DNA of 64,000 bases, from assembly GCA_035771175.1 (NCBI GenBank), contig CM069596.1:13907001-13971000 (forward strand), written 5' to 3'. The DNA is from Paratinospora sagittata (taxonomy: Eukaryota; Streptophyta; Magnoliopsida; Ranunculales; Menispermaceae). Below the pieces are notes generated by a model. The model had not been told where the DNA came from. It saw only the letters and a list, made by a program, of their open reading frames with translations, and ran no database searches. The translations under genes and the position numbers were made by a program. Of the stretch, positions 21,401 through 33,465 are shown piece by piece. Numbering within the stretch: position 1 is the first letter of the stretch; each line of letters opens with the position of its first letter.

Positions 21401-23121
21401 TGAGAAGTGCAACAGTCAAGTTGTGTATCCATTTCCTCGTTCCCTGAATCTTAATGAACTCCCCGTGGGCAAGGTTAACTGAACTTGCTTCTTCGTACAA
21501 TTGATCTTTGCATTCAGTGGTGAAAGCCAGTCCATGCCGAGGAAGATGTCAAAGTCTTCAATGTCCATCACAAAAAGATTTGCATATGTTATATGTTCTG
21601 ACATTCGAAGCTCACATCGAGAACACTGCAAATTCACGTCAGTACCAGATCCTAAAGGTGATGTGACATGGATTGTGATGTTTGTGGGTTCAGGATGCAA
21701 CCTTAAATATCTTACCAATGCAGACGATATAAAAGAATGCATAGCACCCGAATCAAACAAGACATGCACCATTGTATTGAACAAGGGAAATGTACCTTCG
21801 ATTACATTGTTGTCTGGGAGGGGTTGTTGAACGATAGCGAATGCTCTACCCTAGTTTCGTTGCCCCTGGTTTGCTGGTTTTGCCTAGGTTGAGCATTAGC
21901 AGCAGGTGGGGCTTGTTGGACTGGAACAACGGGAACAGGTTGCTGAAGGTGCGGACAGGCATTTCTTACATGGCCTTGCTGGCCGCAATTGAAACACGTC
22001 ATGCTCTATTGTTGATGGTTCTGTTGGCCATGCTAATTGTGGTGCTAACCACCACCCCTTCCATTGTTGTTTTGACGGCCACCCCTTCTATTACGGCCTC
22101 CTTGGCCATGATTGTGAAAATCGTGATGGCCAGGGTTAGGCGGTTCAGCCGCAGGTGTCGTTGCCACATTTTTCTGAACAGGGGCTGGGAGGGTTGGGTC
22201 TTGATTATAGTAGGGCTTCTTCTTGTTGCCCTGCTTCGAGCCTTGTTAGGAAAACGTTGCAGGCCGTTTTTCTTTATTCAGTCTCTGCACCTGCATAATA
22301 TTTTCTTGCTCAAAACTCATGGCCTTATCAACGACCTCCCTGTAAGTCTTGAGATCCAAGATCGATAAGGCTTGTCGAATGTCAGGACGAAGGCCATTAT
22401 AGAATTTCTCAGTCTTATTTTGCTCTGTTGAGATGGTAGAAAGAGAGTAGACCGATAATTCTTTAAACTTGACAGCGTTCTCCCTAACTGTCATGCCGCC
22501 TTGGTATAGCTTGGTGAACTCCTGGTGCTTCTGCCTCTTCATAGCGCCGGGGAAGTACTCATCAATAAACAATGACTCGAGCTGTTGCCAAGTCATGTCC
22601 GTGGTGTTGACCCTTGGGTCCTCCTTTACTATTATCCACCATGTATTTTCTCCACCAATAAGTTGGTAGGACGCTAGTAGAATCTTTCGAGCCTCATTGA
22701 CTTTCATTGCATCGAGAGCCTTCTTCGACTCATCCAACCATTTCTGCACCTCCTCCGCATCAATGGTGCCAGCAAAACTAAGAGGTTGTAACATCTTGTA
22801 CTTCGTAATCTGGTCGGTTTGAGTCTCCGACCCAGATCTAATAGGTGCCTGAATAGTGACAACCTGATTGGCCGCGGTCTCAAGAACGGCCATCTGAACA
22901 GTTACTTTCATCGCCTTGATAAATTCGGCGAAAAATACTTCCATACTTGAAGGCATGGCAAAGGATGTGGGTTAGGGTGGCACTGCCTGTCCTGACGTAG
23001 TAGCAGTGTCGGGTGTGGCCTGCGTTGTAATCGGAGGCGGCAGTTCATGGTTCTGAATCTCAGGAGGTGCCTCCTCTGCTGGACGAACAGCACGTGGCCT
23101 TCCTCTCTTCCTGGTTTGCAT
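18469..23121 (-). pseudogene. gag-pol polyprotein of gypsy element 2, broken
   Basis: Gag begins at ATG 23121 with MQTRKRGRPR, an AT-hook-like basic motif, then a Pro-rich stretch and the capsid region (TWQQLESLFIDEYFPG). In-frame stops interrupt gag near 22975, 22247 and in the Gly-rich segment before the zinc knuckle (CFNCGQQGHVRNACP, near 21960). Protease reads FDSGAMHSF near 21750. RT has [12 protein letters not shown], but the catalytic motif near 20765 is FVED instead of FVDD. RNase H ([23 protein letters not shown]) is followed by integrase ([31 protein letters not shown]) and chromodomain (IPLVKVLWDHHG, EEATWELE), ending at TGA 18471-18469. At least four frame changes are needed to read it through. 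About 1,550 codons originally, a normal chromovirus length. Confidence 0.92.
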
Positions 23122-23992
23122 TTTCTCACTGGCAAGGAGAAAATAAAACCATGATTTTGGAACTGTAGCCAAGTATAATGTTATGATATTCTTAGCAACA
23201 AGTTTGAGAGTACTACAATATAAAAACCACCTATCTTCTTAAGTATAGTGTAAGGTTTTTGTTGAGGAATCAAAAAATCTTATGTGCCTCGTATGTTTGG
23301 CCATGGTGTAAAACAAGGTTATAATGTTTATATAATAAGTATAAAACTTTGCAAGTATTTCAAATGTTTTGGTTCTGGTTTTTTTTTTTCTGAACATACA
23401 TATATATTTCATTGAAAATCCATACGAGTCATAAAAATTTTAAGATTTTCCTCGGTAAATATCTCGATCTAACATTTTATCGCAATCTTATGTATTCAAA
23501 CTCTTTTGCTTAGTCTTTTCGACTATTATTCAAATTCGCGTGTCCTGTACCACATGAATTTGGTAATAAGGGTGTCAACCAAGTTAAGTTGCATGAACAC
23601 GGTCTCTATAAAACATCGGCTGAAGTGGAGTTCACTAATAGTATCGTCCAAGTTTACTCGTCCCATACTGTGTAAACTTAGTGATAATGTTAGTAATGCA
23701 ACTTTTCCCAAATATTTCTTTTCACACAAGGTCGTGGGTTTTCTTACTTCCACATTTTATTCAGTATCCTCCAATTTTATTGTGTCTCATACCACTCCAA
23801 AGTTAGTGATACAAAAGAAAGAATGGTTGTAAGTCGGCCCACCAAAGATAGTCTTAAACAAAACATTTTTATTCATATATAAAATAAATTTTACAATGCC
23901 AGTGATCATTCCTGATTTTCCTGCCTACTACCGCTCCTTTTAGACCTCCTGCTAGGTATAGAAAGACTACTAGAAGAAAGTTGAGAAGCTTC
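23122..23992 (-). promoter_or_regulatory. Spacer between extra ORF and gag, element 2
   Basis: This is the homologue of 11975-12842, with no open frame. The minus-strand sequence TTATTTTCTCCTTGCCAG ends at 23129, exactly 7 nt before the gag ATG, as in element 1. The same three imperfect CCATAC(C/T) repeats occur near 23545, 23660 and 23785. It is a plausible intron 3' end, but no donor could be assigned. Confidence 0.5.
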
Positions 23993-25491
23993 TCATTGTT
24001 CTCCGACGTTTTGCATACGTGTTAACAAAGCATTTTGAGTCTCCTCCATCCTAGAAATACTAGATACAATCACATTTAACTGCTCGAATGAGTTAGTTGA
24101 TTGCCCCATCGATGGTTGATAAGTCAACTGTCCCATAGGTAGAGGGTAGACCATAGGCATTGGTGGAAAGTATTGCCATATGGTTGGCTCATAGGTGGAG
24201 GGTAGTTGTTTTGATTGTACGGGGATTCCCTAACTAGAACCCTTAGACATTTGGATATGCTTGAGTCGAAAAGTCTTGAAACAATGGACTCATTGGGATA
24301 TCCTGTCTTCCGAAATTTGGTGTCCCACAATTCTGTTGCTGTTGGTTCACAGGAACTTGTGGAATTGGCCAATACAGTACCTTAGGAGTTGGAAACCTTT
24401 GGTACGTAGTATTGCCTTGAGTTAGTATGTTCCAGGAAGGTAGATTTGCTAGAGCTCTTTGTCCATCCTAATTTGGCTGAGGTTGATTTAGGTTGGCAAA
24501 GATATCTTCCTCGGAGAATAGATGATTGGTTTGACCATTATTCGGGGTTGGGTTTGCCGTAGGGTTCTGGTTTGGCTCGTTATTTGGTGCCTCCCTAACA
24601 GGAATCTTGCGTTGACTTTTTAGTTGACAACGTCTATTTTTGTCTCTAATTCTTTTGCCATTTTCTCCTAAAGTCGCACCGAGTACTTCCTCGTCAGTCA
24701 CCCCTCCACTTGTGACAAACGTCTTGAAGATAGAGGATGTTGTAACCGCCTCAGTGATCTGCTTTGAAGACTCATCAAAAGTGTTGATGTTTGCCTCGTA
24801 TAGCATCCTCATGATCAAGACTCAGTAGTTCCTTTCTTGAAGGGTTTTGAATCACCCGCAACATTTGCTGGATGATGATGTGAGGTAGGGAGACCTTAAT
24901 TTTCTTCTCTATGCAGTATAGCACAAGAAGTTGAGCCCTTGACATAGCACTTCTAGTCACCTTTTTCGGCAATATGTTGTCGAATACGATCTTTCCAAGG
25001 CCGGCAAGAGGTGGTTTAAGGAGATTGTTTGGGAGGTGGGCGTACGTCAATTGGGTGTATGGCTTTTTGGCGAGGGAATTGAACAACTATTCTTTGGACT
25101 CTGCGATCTCTGCAACTGTCTGGGGTTCGTGTGGATCAATGATTTTATCTCCAATCGGGATCTCCATAAGTGGCAAAATAATTTCGACGTTGATAGAGAT
25201 ATTTGTTCCCCTGACCATTGTCTCCAAGACAAGGCTGATCCCATCTTCTTGAAGTCTCACGCAATTCATGGCTTCATAGAAGGACTTCACCAAGTTAAAA
25301 GAGACGTAACCCTCAACTTTTGTTATGTTTACCCACCTCAGTGTTGCGAGTTTTTCGTGAAGGATCGAACAGAGGCAGAGATCTCTATTGTCGATACTCC
25401 TCATAGTCAAAACCTCCCTTTCGAACAGTTTCATGAGTCTGGTAGGAATTGGTTCCTGATTACTGGAAGTCGTTCCTTCACTTGAGGCCAT
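23993..25491 (-). pseudogene. Extra ORF between 5' LTR and gag (element 2 copy)
   Basis: Starts at ATG 25491 (MASSEGTT). The frame stops after 134 codons with the motif EIAESKE, where element 1 reads EIVESNE and continues. It then goes on in the same frame (AQLLVLYCIEKKIKVSLPHI is conserved), shifts near 24825, and continues into a tail richer in Asn, Pro and Gln (ANPTPNNG, NLNQPQPN). Total span about 500 codons. It ends at TGA 23995-23993, the same position as in element 1. A further conserved Ser/Arg-rich frame (SIPSRRS, SRQENQ) follows that stop in both copies. CAG at 25501-25499 lies 7 nt before the ATG, preceded by a pyrimidine run. Function unknown; the PF20167-like comparison made for element 1 applies. 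Confidence 0.63.
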
Positions 25492-25629
25492 TATCTTGCT
25501 GAAAGAAAGATAAACTTATAAAATACACAAAATATATTCCTAACATTTTTAAGATTTATGTCTTGTCCGTTGGACAATATTTTCTATTTTTCTCTTGATG
25601 TTTATGCCATCATTTAATCCAATTTTTTT

Positions 25630-25721
25630 TCCCATTAGCAATATGATATATATATATCTCATATATACATAGATAGATATATATATTTAATCATAACTAT
25701 ATATATAGTTTTCATAAATCA

Positions 25722-25761
<40 letters not shown>

Positions 25762-25870
25762 AATCTAAACTATATAAAAACTATATAGTTTTCTTGATAT
25801 ATATTTAATATAAATCTCAAGTATATATAATTTATATATATAGTTCTAAAGATATATATATCTAATAAAA
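25630..25870 (-). repeat. AT-rich leader of gypsy element 2, single unit
   Basis: Homologue of the duplicated leader unit in element 1, present once. It contains a long alternating (AT)n run around 25725-25757 and the palindromic AAACTATATAGTTTTC-like pieces. No reading frame. Confidence 0.7.
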
Positions 25871-25916
25871 AATTTATTCCCCTAATTTGGTGGACTTGGG
25901 AGGGTCGTAGACCTTA

Positions 25917-26178
25917 CTCTCTGATACTATTAAATGTTAATGGTCATCACTGACACTCACGCGTGTCCACGACCGTGACCTACAAAGTCACGTGGCACAT
26001 GAGCGTACCTCAGAGAGGTTTTTACGGCCAGCCTCTCAACTGCACAACCAACCACACTGGTGGCAAGCCAATGTGGACATGTCAGGGTAAGAGTTGGTGC
26101 TTCGCCACCCTCATATCGTGAGAACCCCTGATCATGCATTGAATTCTCCCTCTCAAAACCCTCTCTGATACTATTAAA
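25917..26178 (-). other. Duplicated primer binding site with 244-bp insert
   Basis: A 21-bp sequence containing TAGTATCAGAG (minus strand; tRNA-Met primer-site type) occurs at 25917-25937 and again at 26161-26181, next to the LTR. Flanking comparison with element 1 shows the inner copy is the original and that 244 bp (25935-26178) were added between it and the LTR. On the minus strand the added sequence ends ACCATTAACA directly before the inner primer site, like an LTR terminus followed by its primer site. Confidence 0.7.
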
Positions 26179-27564
26179 TGTCACACCCCGCCCGGACGCA
26201 CGTAAACCGGTGGGACACTCACGAACAAGGCGTGAATGCATTATAACAATAACCGAGTGTGCGGAAACATGATTAAATACAAGTCTGATTTCATTAATTT
26301 CAAAATATATTTGAACATGAAATAGTTAAGGGAACATCCTTCCAAAATCTCTAATGAATAATACAAATGGTACAAAAATGTGGGCCCAAAAACCTGCACC
26401 AGTCCACCCTATTCTCCTGTGAAAAATTGGAAAACAACGGGGTGAGCTACACGCTCAGTGGGTAAAATAGTTCGTGAATATAACAATTAATAAAGCAAAC
26501 TTCATAATCAAATATCATAAATACACATCAAAGCATCATAATCAATCCAACATGTACGTATGCATGACATCGTCTCGTATTGGTTTCATGATTGTACGTC
26601 ACCTGAGTTCACGTACAGATGTCCCTCCCCAGGAGTAGTCGGGTTTTCATTGTACCTCCCTCCTCAGGAACGACGCTCTGGATTCACGTACAGATGTCCC
26701 TCCCAAGGAGTAGTCGGGTTGTCATTGTACGTCCCTCTCCAGAGAAATATAATGAATAGTGAGCACTGCTTCTAACTATTCTATGAATCATAAACCACAC
26801 ACGTCCCTATGTGGTGCTTTTGTACAATGTCAATGCATGAACTGGTTCGGTCATTACTTAACATTAGACAGGATTTGGCAACGTTTGGTGATCCTTATCA
26901 GGGTCGGTATCACCACGTGCAAAGTTAAGACATTCAATATTACTTGTATAAGCTGATAGCTTTCAAATAAGACCAACCAGATCAGTCTCCAGTTGAGAGG
27001 TGAGACACGAAGTCTACTTAAACACCAATCGTCTAGAGCAGCACGCTGCCTCCCGTTCACTATTTAAAGTTACTGAGGACAAGATTGAGTCTGGTTGAGC
27101 CAGATTGACCACTAATTCGGCATAGCAACAGTGTAATACATGAACTCCAAATATACAGACATAAGTCTGACAAGTATAAACATTATACGCAATAATGCAG
27201 TGTAAGTGAATAGTAAATATAATGATAAATGAATGTAAACTTTAATAAAATTTATAAGACACGCAAACCTATGTTTCATTCCCCACCTTCAGATAAGAAT
27301 TCCTTCGAGAACTGGCACCTTCTCCCGAGCAGAACCGCGTTACACCGCACAGAGAGTCTTGGAAAGGGAGTCTCAAAATAGAAGAAAAAAACTCAAAATG
27401 AGTGAGAGAGAGAAGAAAAATCACAAGGAGAAGTGATTTTGGTGTGTGAAATGGGGGGGTTCCTTAAATAGGAAAAAATGGTGCCTGAAGGTTCGGGCAC
27501 CTTGCCCGAAGTTCTTTTTTCTTTTTTCTTTTTTCTTTTCTTTGTGCAAACCTAGGATATTACA
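26179..27564 (-). repeat. 5' LTR of gypsy element 2
   Basis: 1,386 bp, TGTCACACCCCGCCCGG at the low end and TATTACA at the high end, followed by the target duplication TAAAT. Two 75-bp repeat units start at 26608 and 26683. The region near 27510 is CTTTTTT-rich where the partner has a pure T run. Confidence 0.92.
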
Positions 27565-27569
27565 TAAAT

Positions 27570-28300
27570 CCTAGAAGAATGAGTTGGAAATATTGGCACA
27601 TTTATGTTTTAATTGAAATATGCATTATTGATGTAATTAAAATTCTTAGTGTTATAATTTGGTATGTTCTAATTGTTAATTTGAGTGTAACTTTAGTTTT
27701 GTTTTATTTAATTAGGATTATTATTAATTTTTTTGAAAGTTGATTTTTATATTTAGTGTCTCTTTTTTCATCTCTTATAATTTGAAACACCTATTATTTA
27801 AATTGTATGATAATGTAAACTAAAATGTTTGTTTTGTATTTTTTTAGCAAACAAAAAGTCAACACTCTATGATGTTTATTTTTTTGTTGGAGGTCGAGTT
27901 TATTTGGTCGGGCTTCTTGTTAAGAAAATGATTAATTTTAAAATTTAAACATGAAACTTTATTGATTTTATATGGGATGTCATCATACTTATTGAACATG
28001 ATAGTAGCAGTTAATGTTATAATACTTATTAAACGTGATAGTTTATGATAGTAGTAGTTTAGATCATGATACTTGTTGAACATGATAGTAGTAGTTATTA
28101 TTTGATATTTATTATCGAATATATAGTTAAATTTCCCAATCCAACTATTTGACCAACTTTATTATACTTTAAAATTATTTTTTTCTATTCTATTTTGTTA
28201 TAGGATTTGTGATAGATGGTTTACAGGTTTTGATATTATATTATGATATATTGATATTTATATAGGTTGTGATAAAATAAAAAGAATGTAATGATTGTCA
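27570..28300. other. AT-rich intergenic DNA, no gene
   Basis: About 730 bp of AT-rich sequence with short local repeats of GATAGTAGTAGTT around 28000-28095. No reading frame, RNA gene or recognisable element. Confidence 0.55.
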
Positions 28301-30537
28301 GAATAACATTTCGCAAAAAACATTTTCGTCACTAAAATAAAATTTACCAACGAATTATTTTGTCACAAAGACTATAAGAGTTTTTGGTGGTTGATTAAAA
28401 ATGATGATGAATTTTTTGCCTTCAAATATTTACCGCAAGAAAACTTTTCGTTTTTGAATAACATTTGATTTGAAAATTTGTCAATAAATGTTATTAGTGA
28501 CCATTTCTTATTAGAGTTATTAGTCTGCTTTTTGCTGGCCAAATGTTTATAATGATACAACTATTTGTCATTAACAATTTACAATTCCTAACGAATGTAA
28601 TTTGTTACCAAATATATTTATAGATTAAATAACCATTCATCACAAATAGTAAACATCGACGAGCGACTAAAGTTGTTATATCAATTACCTCTAAGGCTAA
28701 ATATTTTTATGATTACAAATCACATTCTACATTAATTCATCATTTGATGCGAGTTCTCAAGCTTAAATATAAAGGAGTTCAATCCAATCAAGTGGAGCCT
28801 AAGTCAAGGCAAGAAAGGAAAATCTTCAAAGCATTGATGATCAAGTTATCTATCTTTATGTATGCTTAGATTATTTTTAGGAATGTAGAATTCCACTTTG
28901 GGAATGTTCAGCAAGTTCTAATCTATTCCTAAATCATTCCAAAAATGATTCTTGAAAAGCTTATAAGTTTTACAAACTTCGAATTGTTTTGAAATGATCT
29001 TCAAAATGATTTTGATCGATCGAATTGATTACTATCAAATGATGTTCAAGTGTTATGAGTGTTTTTGAAATGTTTAATTTGATCAAAAATGTTTTTAAGT
29101 TAAACTAATTTGACGGATCTTTCAAAAATCCAAGAACTTGAATTTTTCTCTGTTAACCAGGACGCTCACACCAATGTAGGAAGCTCAAGCAGTGGCCAAA
29201 TAACTTATCCATCAAGCCAGTACTGCAGGACCTTGTCCATGAGCAGGTCACACATAATTGTCTGAATTTTCTGGTCATGCCCCGAGGGTGCTCATGGAGC
29301 ATCAGGACGCTCACCAGTTTGTCTGAGATCAGATTGACTCTCGGGTTGACAAAACTGCAGGACGCTCGATCTATTGTAGAACGCTCATGTGCTAAATAAA
29401 CCTCTAGGTTTTTATTGTAGTAGCGTCATCCTCGAGCTACAGGACGCTCACCCTATTGTGTCAAATGAATCAAACTTCTGAAGCATTCGGTGTCAGTTTT
29501 GATTCATTTTCTATTTTGGTGAAAATGTTTTTGACAAAAATCTTCAACGGACTTGTTCTTTCCATTTCCATAAAAGATTTTATCCGTTGAACTTTGAAAT
29601 TCAAACAAAAGCTTAGGGTTTTTGGGATATTGAAATCCGAGTGCTCACATATAAGAAGAAATCTTTGGCGTTGTTCAAAAGACGAAACTTACACATACAT
29701 ACAGAGACAAAATTGAGATTTTTGGGTATTACACTCTTTGAAATTTAATCTTCTACTTTGAGTGAAAATCATTGTGAAAAGAGTTAGTTTTAGTCACTAG
29801 GATTTTTGAATTCTATCCTCGGATTTGAGAGCTTCAAATTCTGTCTTTTTGAGTCAAAATCTAAAAAAGGAGAAGAAGAGTAAACTTCACATTTTAAACT
29901 GAGCTTAACTATTCAATCATCTTGCCAAACATAACTTGTGTGGAGTTCATCTATACTCTGTAAGTATTTCTCTTGATTCATGGTAAAAAAATCAATTCAC
30001 TGTATTGTATTTGACGAGGAGTCACTAAGTGGAGCTAGAGTTAGCTCAAAGTGTAATGGTTGTTCTCACACTCGCAAGTTGAGAAGTGTAACAGTTCTCT
30101 CACACCCATAATTTGAGAGAGTGCAACGGTTTAATCCTTACCCATGAAGAGGATTATCTAGTAGAGTTTGAAAATCCTAATCGAGGATATTAGGTCGTGG
30201 ATGTAGGCAAGACTGAACCACTATAAATCTTTGCGTACTCTGTTTTTATTTCTGCTGTACTTAATATTTATTTTTGAGAAAGGATAACCTGCAACTTGTC
30301 CAATTCACCCTTCTCTTGGACACTTAACTGGGCCAACAAAAGTATCATCAACTCTTTGATGACAATTTGGATGTCATCGCAAAGATATATAACATTGGTG
30401 CAAAATTTTCTCGTTGGTGATGAGAAATTTTATCCTTCGTTGTTGAGAATTAATGACAGGTATATGACGATAGAATGAGGATGACATTTTTTGTCGTTGA
30501 ATAATTATAACGACGAAGATTCTTTTCGTTGTAGTGA
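28300..30537. mobile_element. Possible non-autonomous CACTA element, disrupted
   Basis: The right edge at 30537 reads, on the minus strand, CACTACAACGAAAAG, followed by short repeats of the type TTCGTCG and AACGACAAAAAATG. This is what the terminal and subterminal repeats of plant CACTA elements look like. The left part (28310-28680) has similar scattered CGTCACTAAA, ACCAACGAA and CGACGAGCGAC pieces. No convincing left terminus or 3-bp target duplication was found and no transposase is present. A SIRE-like LTR lies in the middle. Confidence 0.3.
28745..30338 (+). repeat. Degraded SIRE-like copia LTR
   Basis: The right part has features typical of long SIRE/Maximus-type LTRs: TCGTGGATGTAGGCAAGACT, then AACCACTATAAATCTTTGCG, and the terminal CCAATTCACCCTTCTCTTGG. 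The centre has five or six imperfect repeats of AGGACGCTCACC (29158-29450). Ends are approximate and no target duplication was found. No internal coding region adjoins it, so it may be a solo LTR. Confidence 0.5.
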
Positions 30538-30539
30538 TA

Positions 30540-30981
30540 CTGTGAGTTTTATGTGTGCATATGATAATATTCATGGTTGTGACTTACATGTATATCCCTA
30601 ATAACTATTCCTTATTTCTATATGATATGTGCAAATTGTCTACACGAAAATGTATTTCGTAGGAATCATGAATATGAATAATGGGCCATGGTTGAGCTTT
30701 TCCTAGTTACCGGTATTTTACTCTCACACCAGTCCCTTTTACATTTGAAGCAAGTGGCGTTGAGAATGAGGTGTCTAACAGTATACACAACACTTTCAAA
30801 ACATTGTCTTTGAAGAATGGATGTAGAGTTTTAAAAATTGATATGGTATATATTGCAATAGTTTTAAAATTAATGTGCTATTTTAAATTTTATCTCTTTT
30901 AACATTCCATTTTATTATTACGTTGTAAACTCGTAATAGATTTTTTTCTTTTTCTTTTTCTTTTTTTTCTTTTTTGCCATA
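30540..30981. other. Intergenic DNA, no gene
   Basis: About 440 bp of AT-rich sequence ending in a T/C tract (30945-30975). Loosely similar to 3895-3960 at its left end. Nothing else recognised. Confidence 0.5.
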
Positions 30982-30986
30982 TGTAA

Positions 30987-33465
30987 TGTAACGACCCTAG
31001 ACTTTATCTTACGTATTGTCAATGTCATTACCCAACTCTATGTGGCCGTATACTAACGTATATGTATTTCTTCATTCTTTGGGTAAGTTCATGAAATTGT
31101 ATGTATTTGCATGAAATTGTATATGATTGTGTGCATTATAAATTGCATATGGGTCTTATTAATATAAATGTGTGCATTATAAATTGTATATATAGGTCAT
31201 GTTAAATGAAAATATAATGTATGTGCTATTATTTATGCATAGGCTCATTGGACCATAAATTAATATGAACTTGACTTGATTGAATAAAATTATATAAAAA
31301 AAATGTGGTTGTTAATGGATGATTGGGCATTAAGATACATGGGAGAATGAGATTGGCTAAGTGACACGTGGTTAACTAGTGGGCACTTAAGCATACACAC
31401 ATGGCATATTTTTTGCATGTGTGTGTAAGAGATGAATCTCTTGCTCTTGGGGACGTCGGGAAAGTGTAAGGTTGAGAAAAAAAAAAAAAAAAAAAAAAGA
31501 GAAAGAAGAGAAAAGTAAAGGAGGAAGAGAAGAAGAAGAAGAGTGAGTTGCATCAAATTCTCACATTTAGTAAGTAAAAATGCAAACTCTTACCATAAAC
31601 CTCTTCTTTATGGTATTTCAATGCTTTTAAATGCTATAATTTTTATGGTTGATGAAGTGGTGGATGTGGCCATGTATGGAAAATGATGTGCATGTTATTT
31701 ATATAAGACCTAGTATAAATTAGAATCTATTAATGGTGAAATCCTCAATTTCTAACAAGAAATTGGCAGGGTTCCTTTGTAATTGACCAAATTCAATTCA
31801 TAAAGTTAGGGTTCCCCAATTCATGTGCATATGAACTATGTTAATTTAGTTAATATAATTAAGTGACTCATGGTTTTAATTTAGGTAATTTCATGCCAAA
31901 AGTTCAATGTCTAGTGTAATTTGACTCAAGGCCTAATTGTAGAGATTTTTTCAATTTGGGGAAATGATGCAATTGACCTAGAAATGGCCAATTGAGATGA
32001 ATTAAGCCTAATTGAACTTAAATTGAGCATGATTTAACCATGAGATGAATTTAGTTGGGCTGAATTATTGTTAATTGGACATAATTTATAACACTTGGTT
32101 ATGTCATGGAATATGGCTATTTATGTATTGATGAAGCATAGTTAACATTATGCCATGAATATTAATAATTATTGTAATTTTGGATAAATTGGAGTCAATT
32201 AATGAGAATTGAATTAATTGACATGGTAATTGGCCTATATGTTGAGTCTAGGCCTAGATGATGAATGAGTATGCATACATTTTTATATTGGCTTATGTTG
32301 GATTAGGCCTAAGTGTTGCCTGATTATATAATTTGACATAGTTGATGCCTAATGGTTGGATTTTATATATTTAGGTTGGCTTAATAAATAAAACATGGAA
32401 TTGTGAATTTGATTCATTTTAAGACATCATGATTTGATTAGCCAATTTGAGGGTATTTGGCTTGGTTAATTCACTTGTAGTTGGTTGTGAGTATTCCCCA
32501 CTTTAATTCTCTATTGATGACATTATATTTATACGAAATGAAATTGTTGAATGATATGCATCCTCTTGTATGTGTGCATGATATTTATGATCATGACCAT
32601 GAATTTTCATACATTACATTGTTTGGATATTTTGGGTTGAATATCATAGCGTTCGTGGTTTTTCTTGTTACTTATTCTTCGAGGAGGGAAACTTTCGTAT
32701 ACCGAAAAATGTAAGGGAAGAAGGATCGGGTTTGGGTGTTCAAGTCTAACTATCTTCTGTCGTCACAAGACAGGAGTGTGTAGACTGAATTATCCATTGG
32801 TGACCTCGATGGAGGCGTCTGCATAGCTTTTATTAAATGATGCACAAAATCTTTATGATTAGTTGAGAGCATGTACTATATGATTTTATTGATGCATTTG
32901 TTTTATAAATGTGATTTTAATGGCTTACATGTTTTATATAAATGTATATGTGGAGATTATTATAAGAGATATTATTTGAGCTAGTTGAGCTTACCTCATT
33001 TTCTTATTTTCTCATATTCTGATCTGCAAGGGAAGGGCAAAGCTTGATTGTCTGCGAGGCCTTCTTGTCCTTCTTTTTGAATGTAGGTTTTGGATTTTGG
33101 AGACATGGGTATTGTTTTCGGTTATTTGATTATTTTGTTCTTTTAGAACTTGTATATAACTATTGCAAAATATACGTATATAACACATAGACTGTATATG
33201 TAGTGTACATGACTTCCTTGAGATGATAGGCTCTTGGTTGTGTTTCATATGGATATATTTGTAGATATTAAACCATGTATATAGGATGGACTTGATCTTG
33301 TTAGATTTTGGATGATAAAATTTAAATTTTGGTTCAATTATATTTATCATATATAGGTTATGTATTGTATTTAATTGGTATTTTTTGCGTAGAGGTTGAT
33401 CAATGTCTCAGATTTTGTCATATAGTGGCATTATCTGAGATATTGTGCCAGTCGGGGTCCCGACA
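30987..33465. repeat. Solo LTR with perfect target-site duplication
   Basis: 2,479 bp beginning TGTAACGACCCTAGAC and ending GTCGGGGTCCCGACA, flanked on both sides by TGTAA (30982-30986 and 33466-33470). There is no primer site, coding region or second LTR, which is what remains after LTR-LTR recombination. The TGTAACGACCC start is common in plant gypsy LTRs, so a gypsy origin is likely. The sequence is unrelated to the two large gypsy elements. It contains a run of about 21 A at 31479-31499. Orientation not fixed. Confidence 0.82.

Larger units (their letters stand above)
16454..27564 (-). mobile_element. Ty3/gypsy element 2 (Tekay-like chromovirus), defective
   Basis: An 11,111-bp minus-strand element with the same plan as element 1: 5' LTR 27564-26179, duplicated primer site, AT-rich leader, extra ORF (25491-23993), gag-pol (23121-18469), post-pol ORF (18378-17858), polypurine tract, 3' LTR (17823-16454). 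It is flanked by a perfect target-site duplication TAAAT (16449-16453 and 27565-27569), so both ends are secure and the two LTRs belong together. Many stops and frameshifts, and an altered RT catalytic motif, make it inactive. It lies 509 bp from element 1 in the same orientation but is a separate insertion. Confidence 0.93.

Noticed and set aside
25957..26241. 94-codon minus ORF across the 5' LTR edge of element 2
   Set aside because: It straddles the LTR boundary, primer site and 244-bp insert, and is absent from element 1.
31290..31556. 88-codon minus ORF with hydrophobic N-terminus
   Set aside because: Its Phe/Leu run comes from a poly(A/G) tract in the solo LTR.
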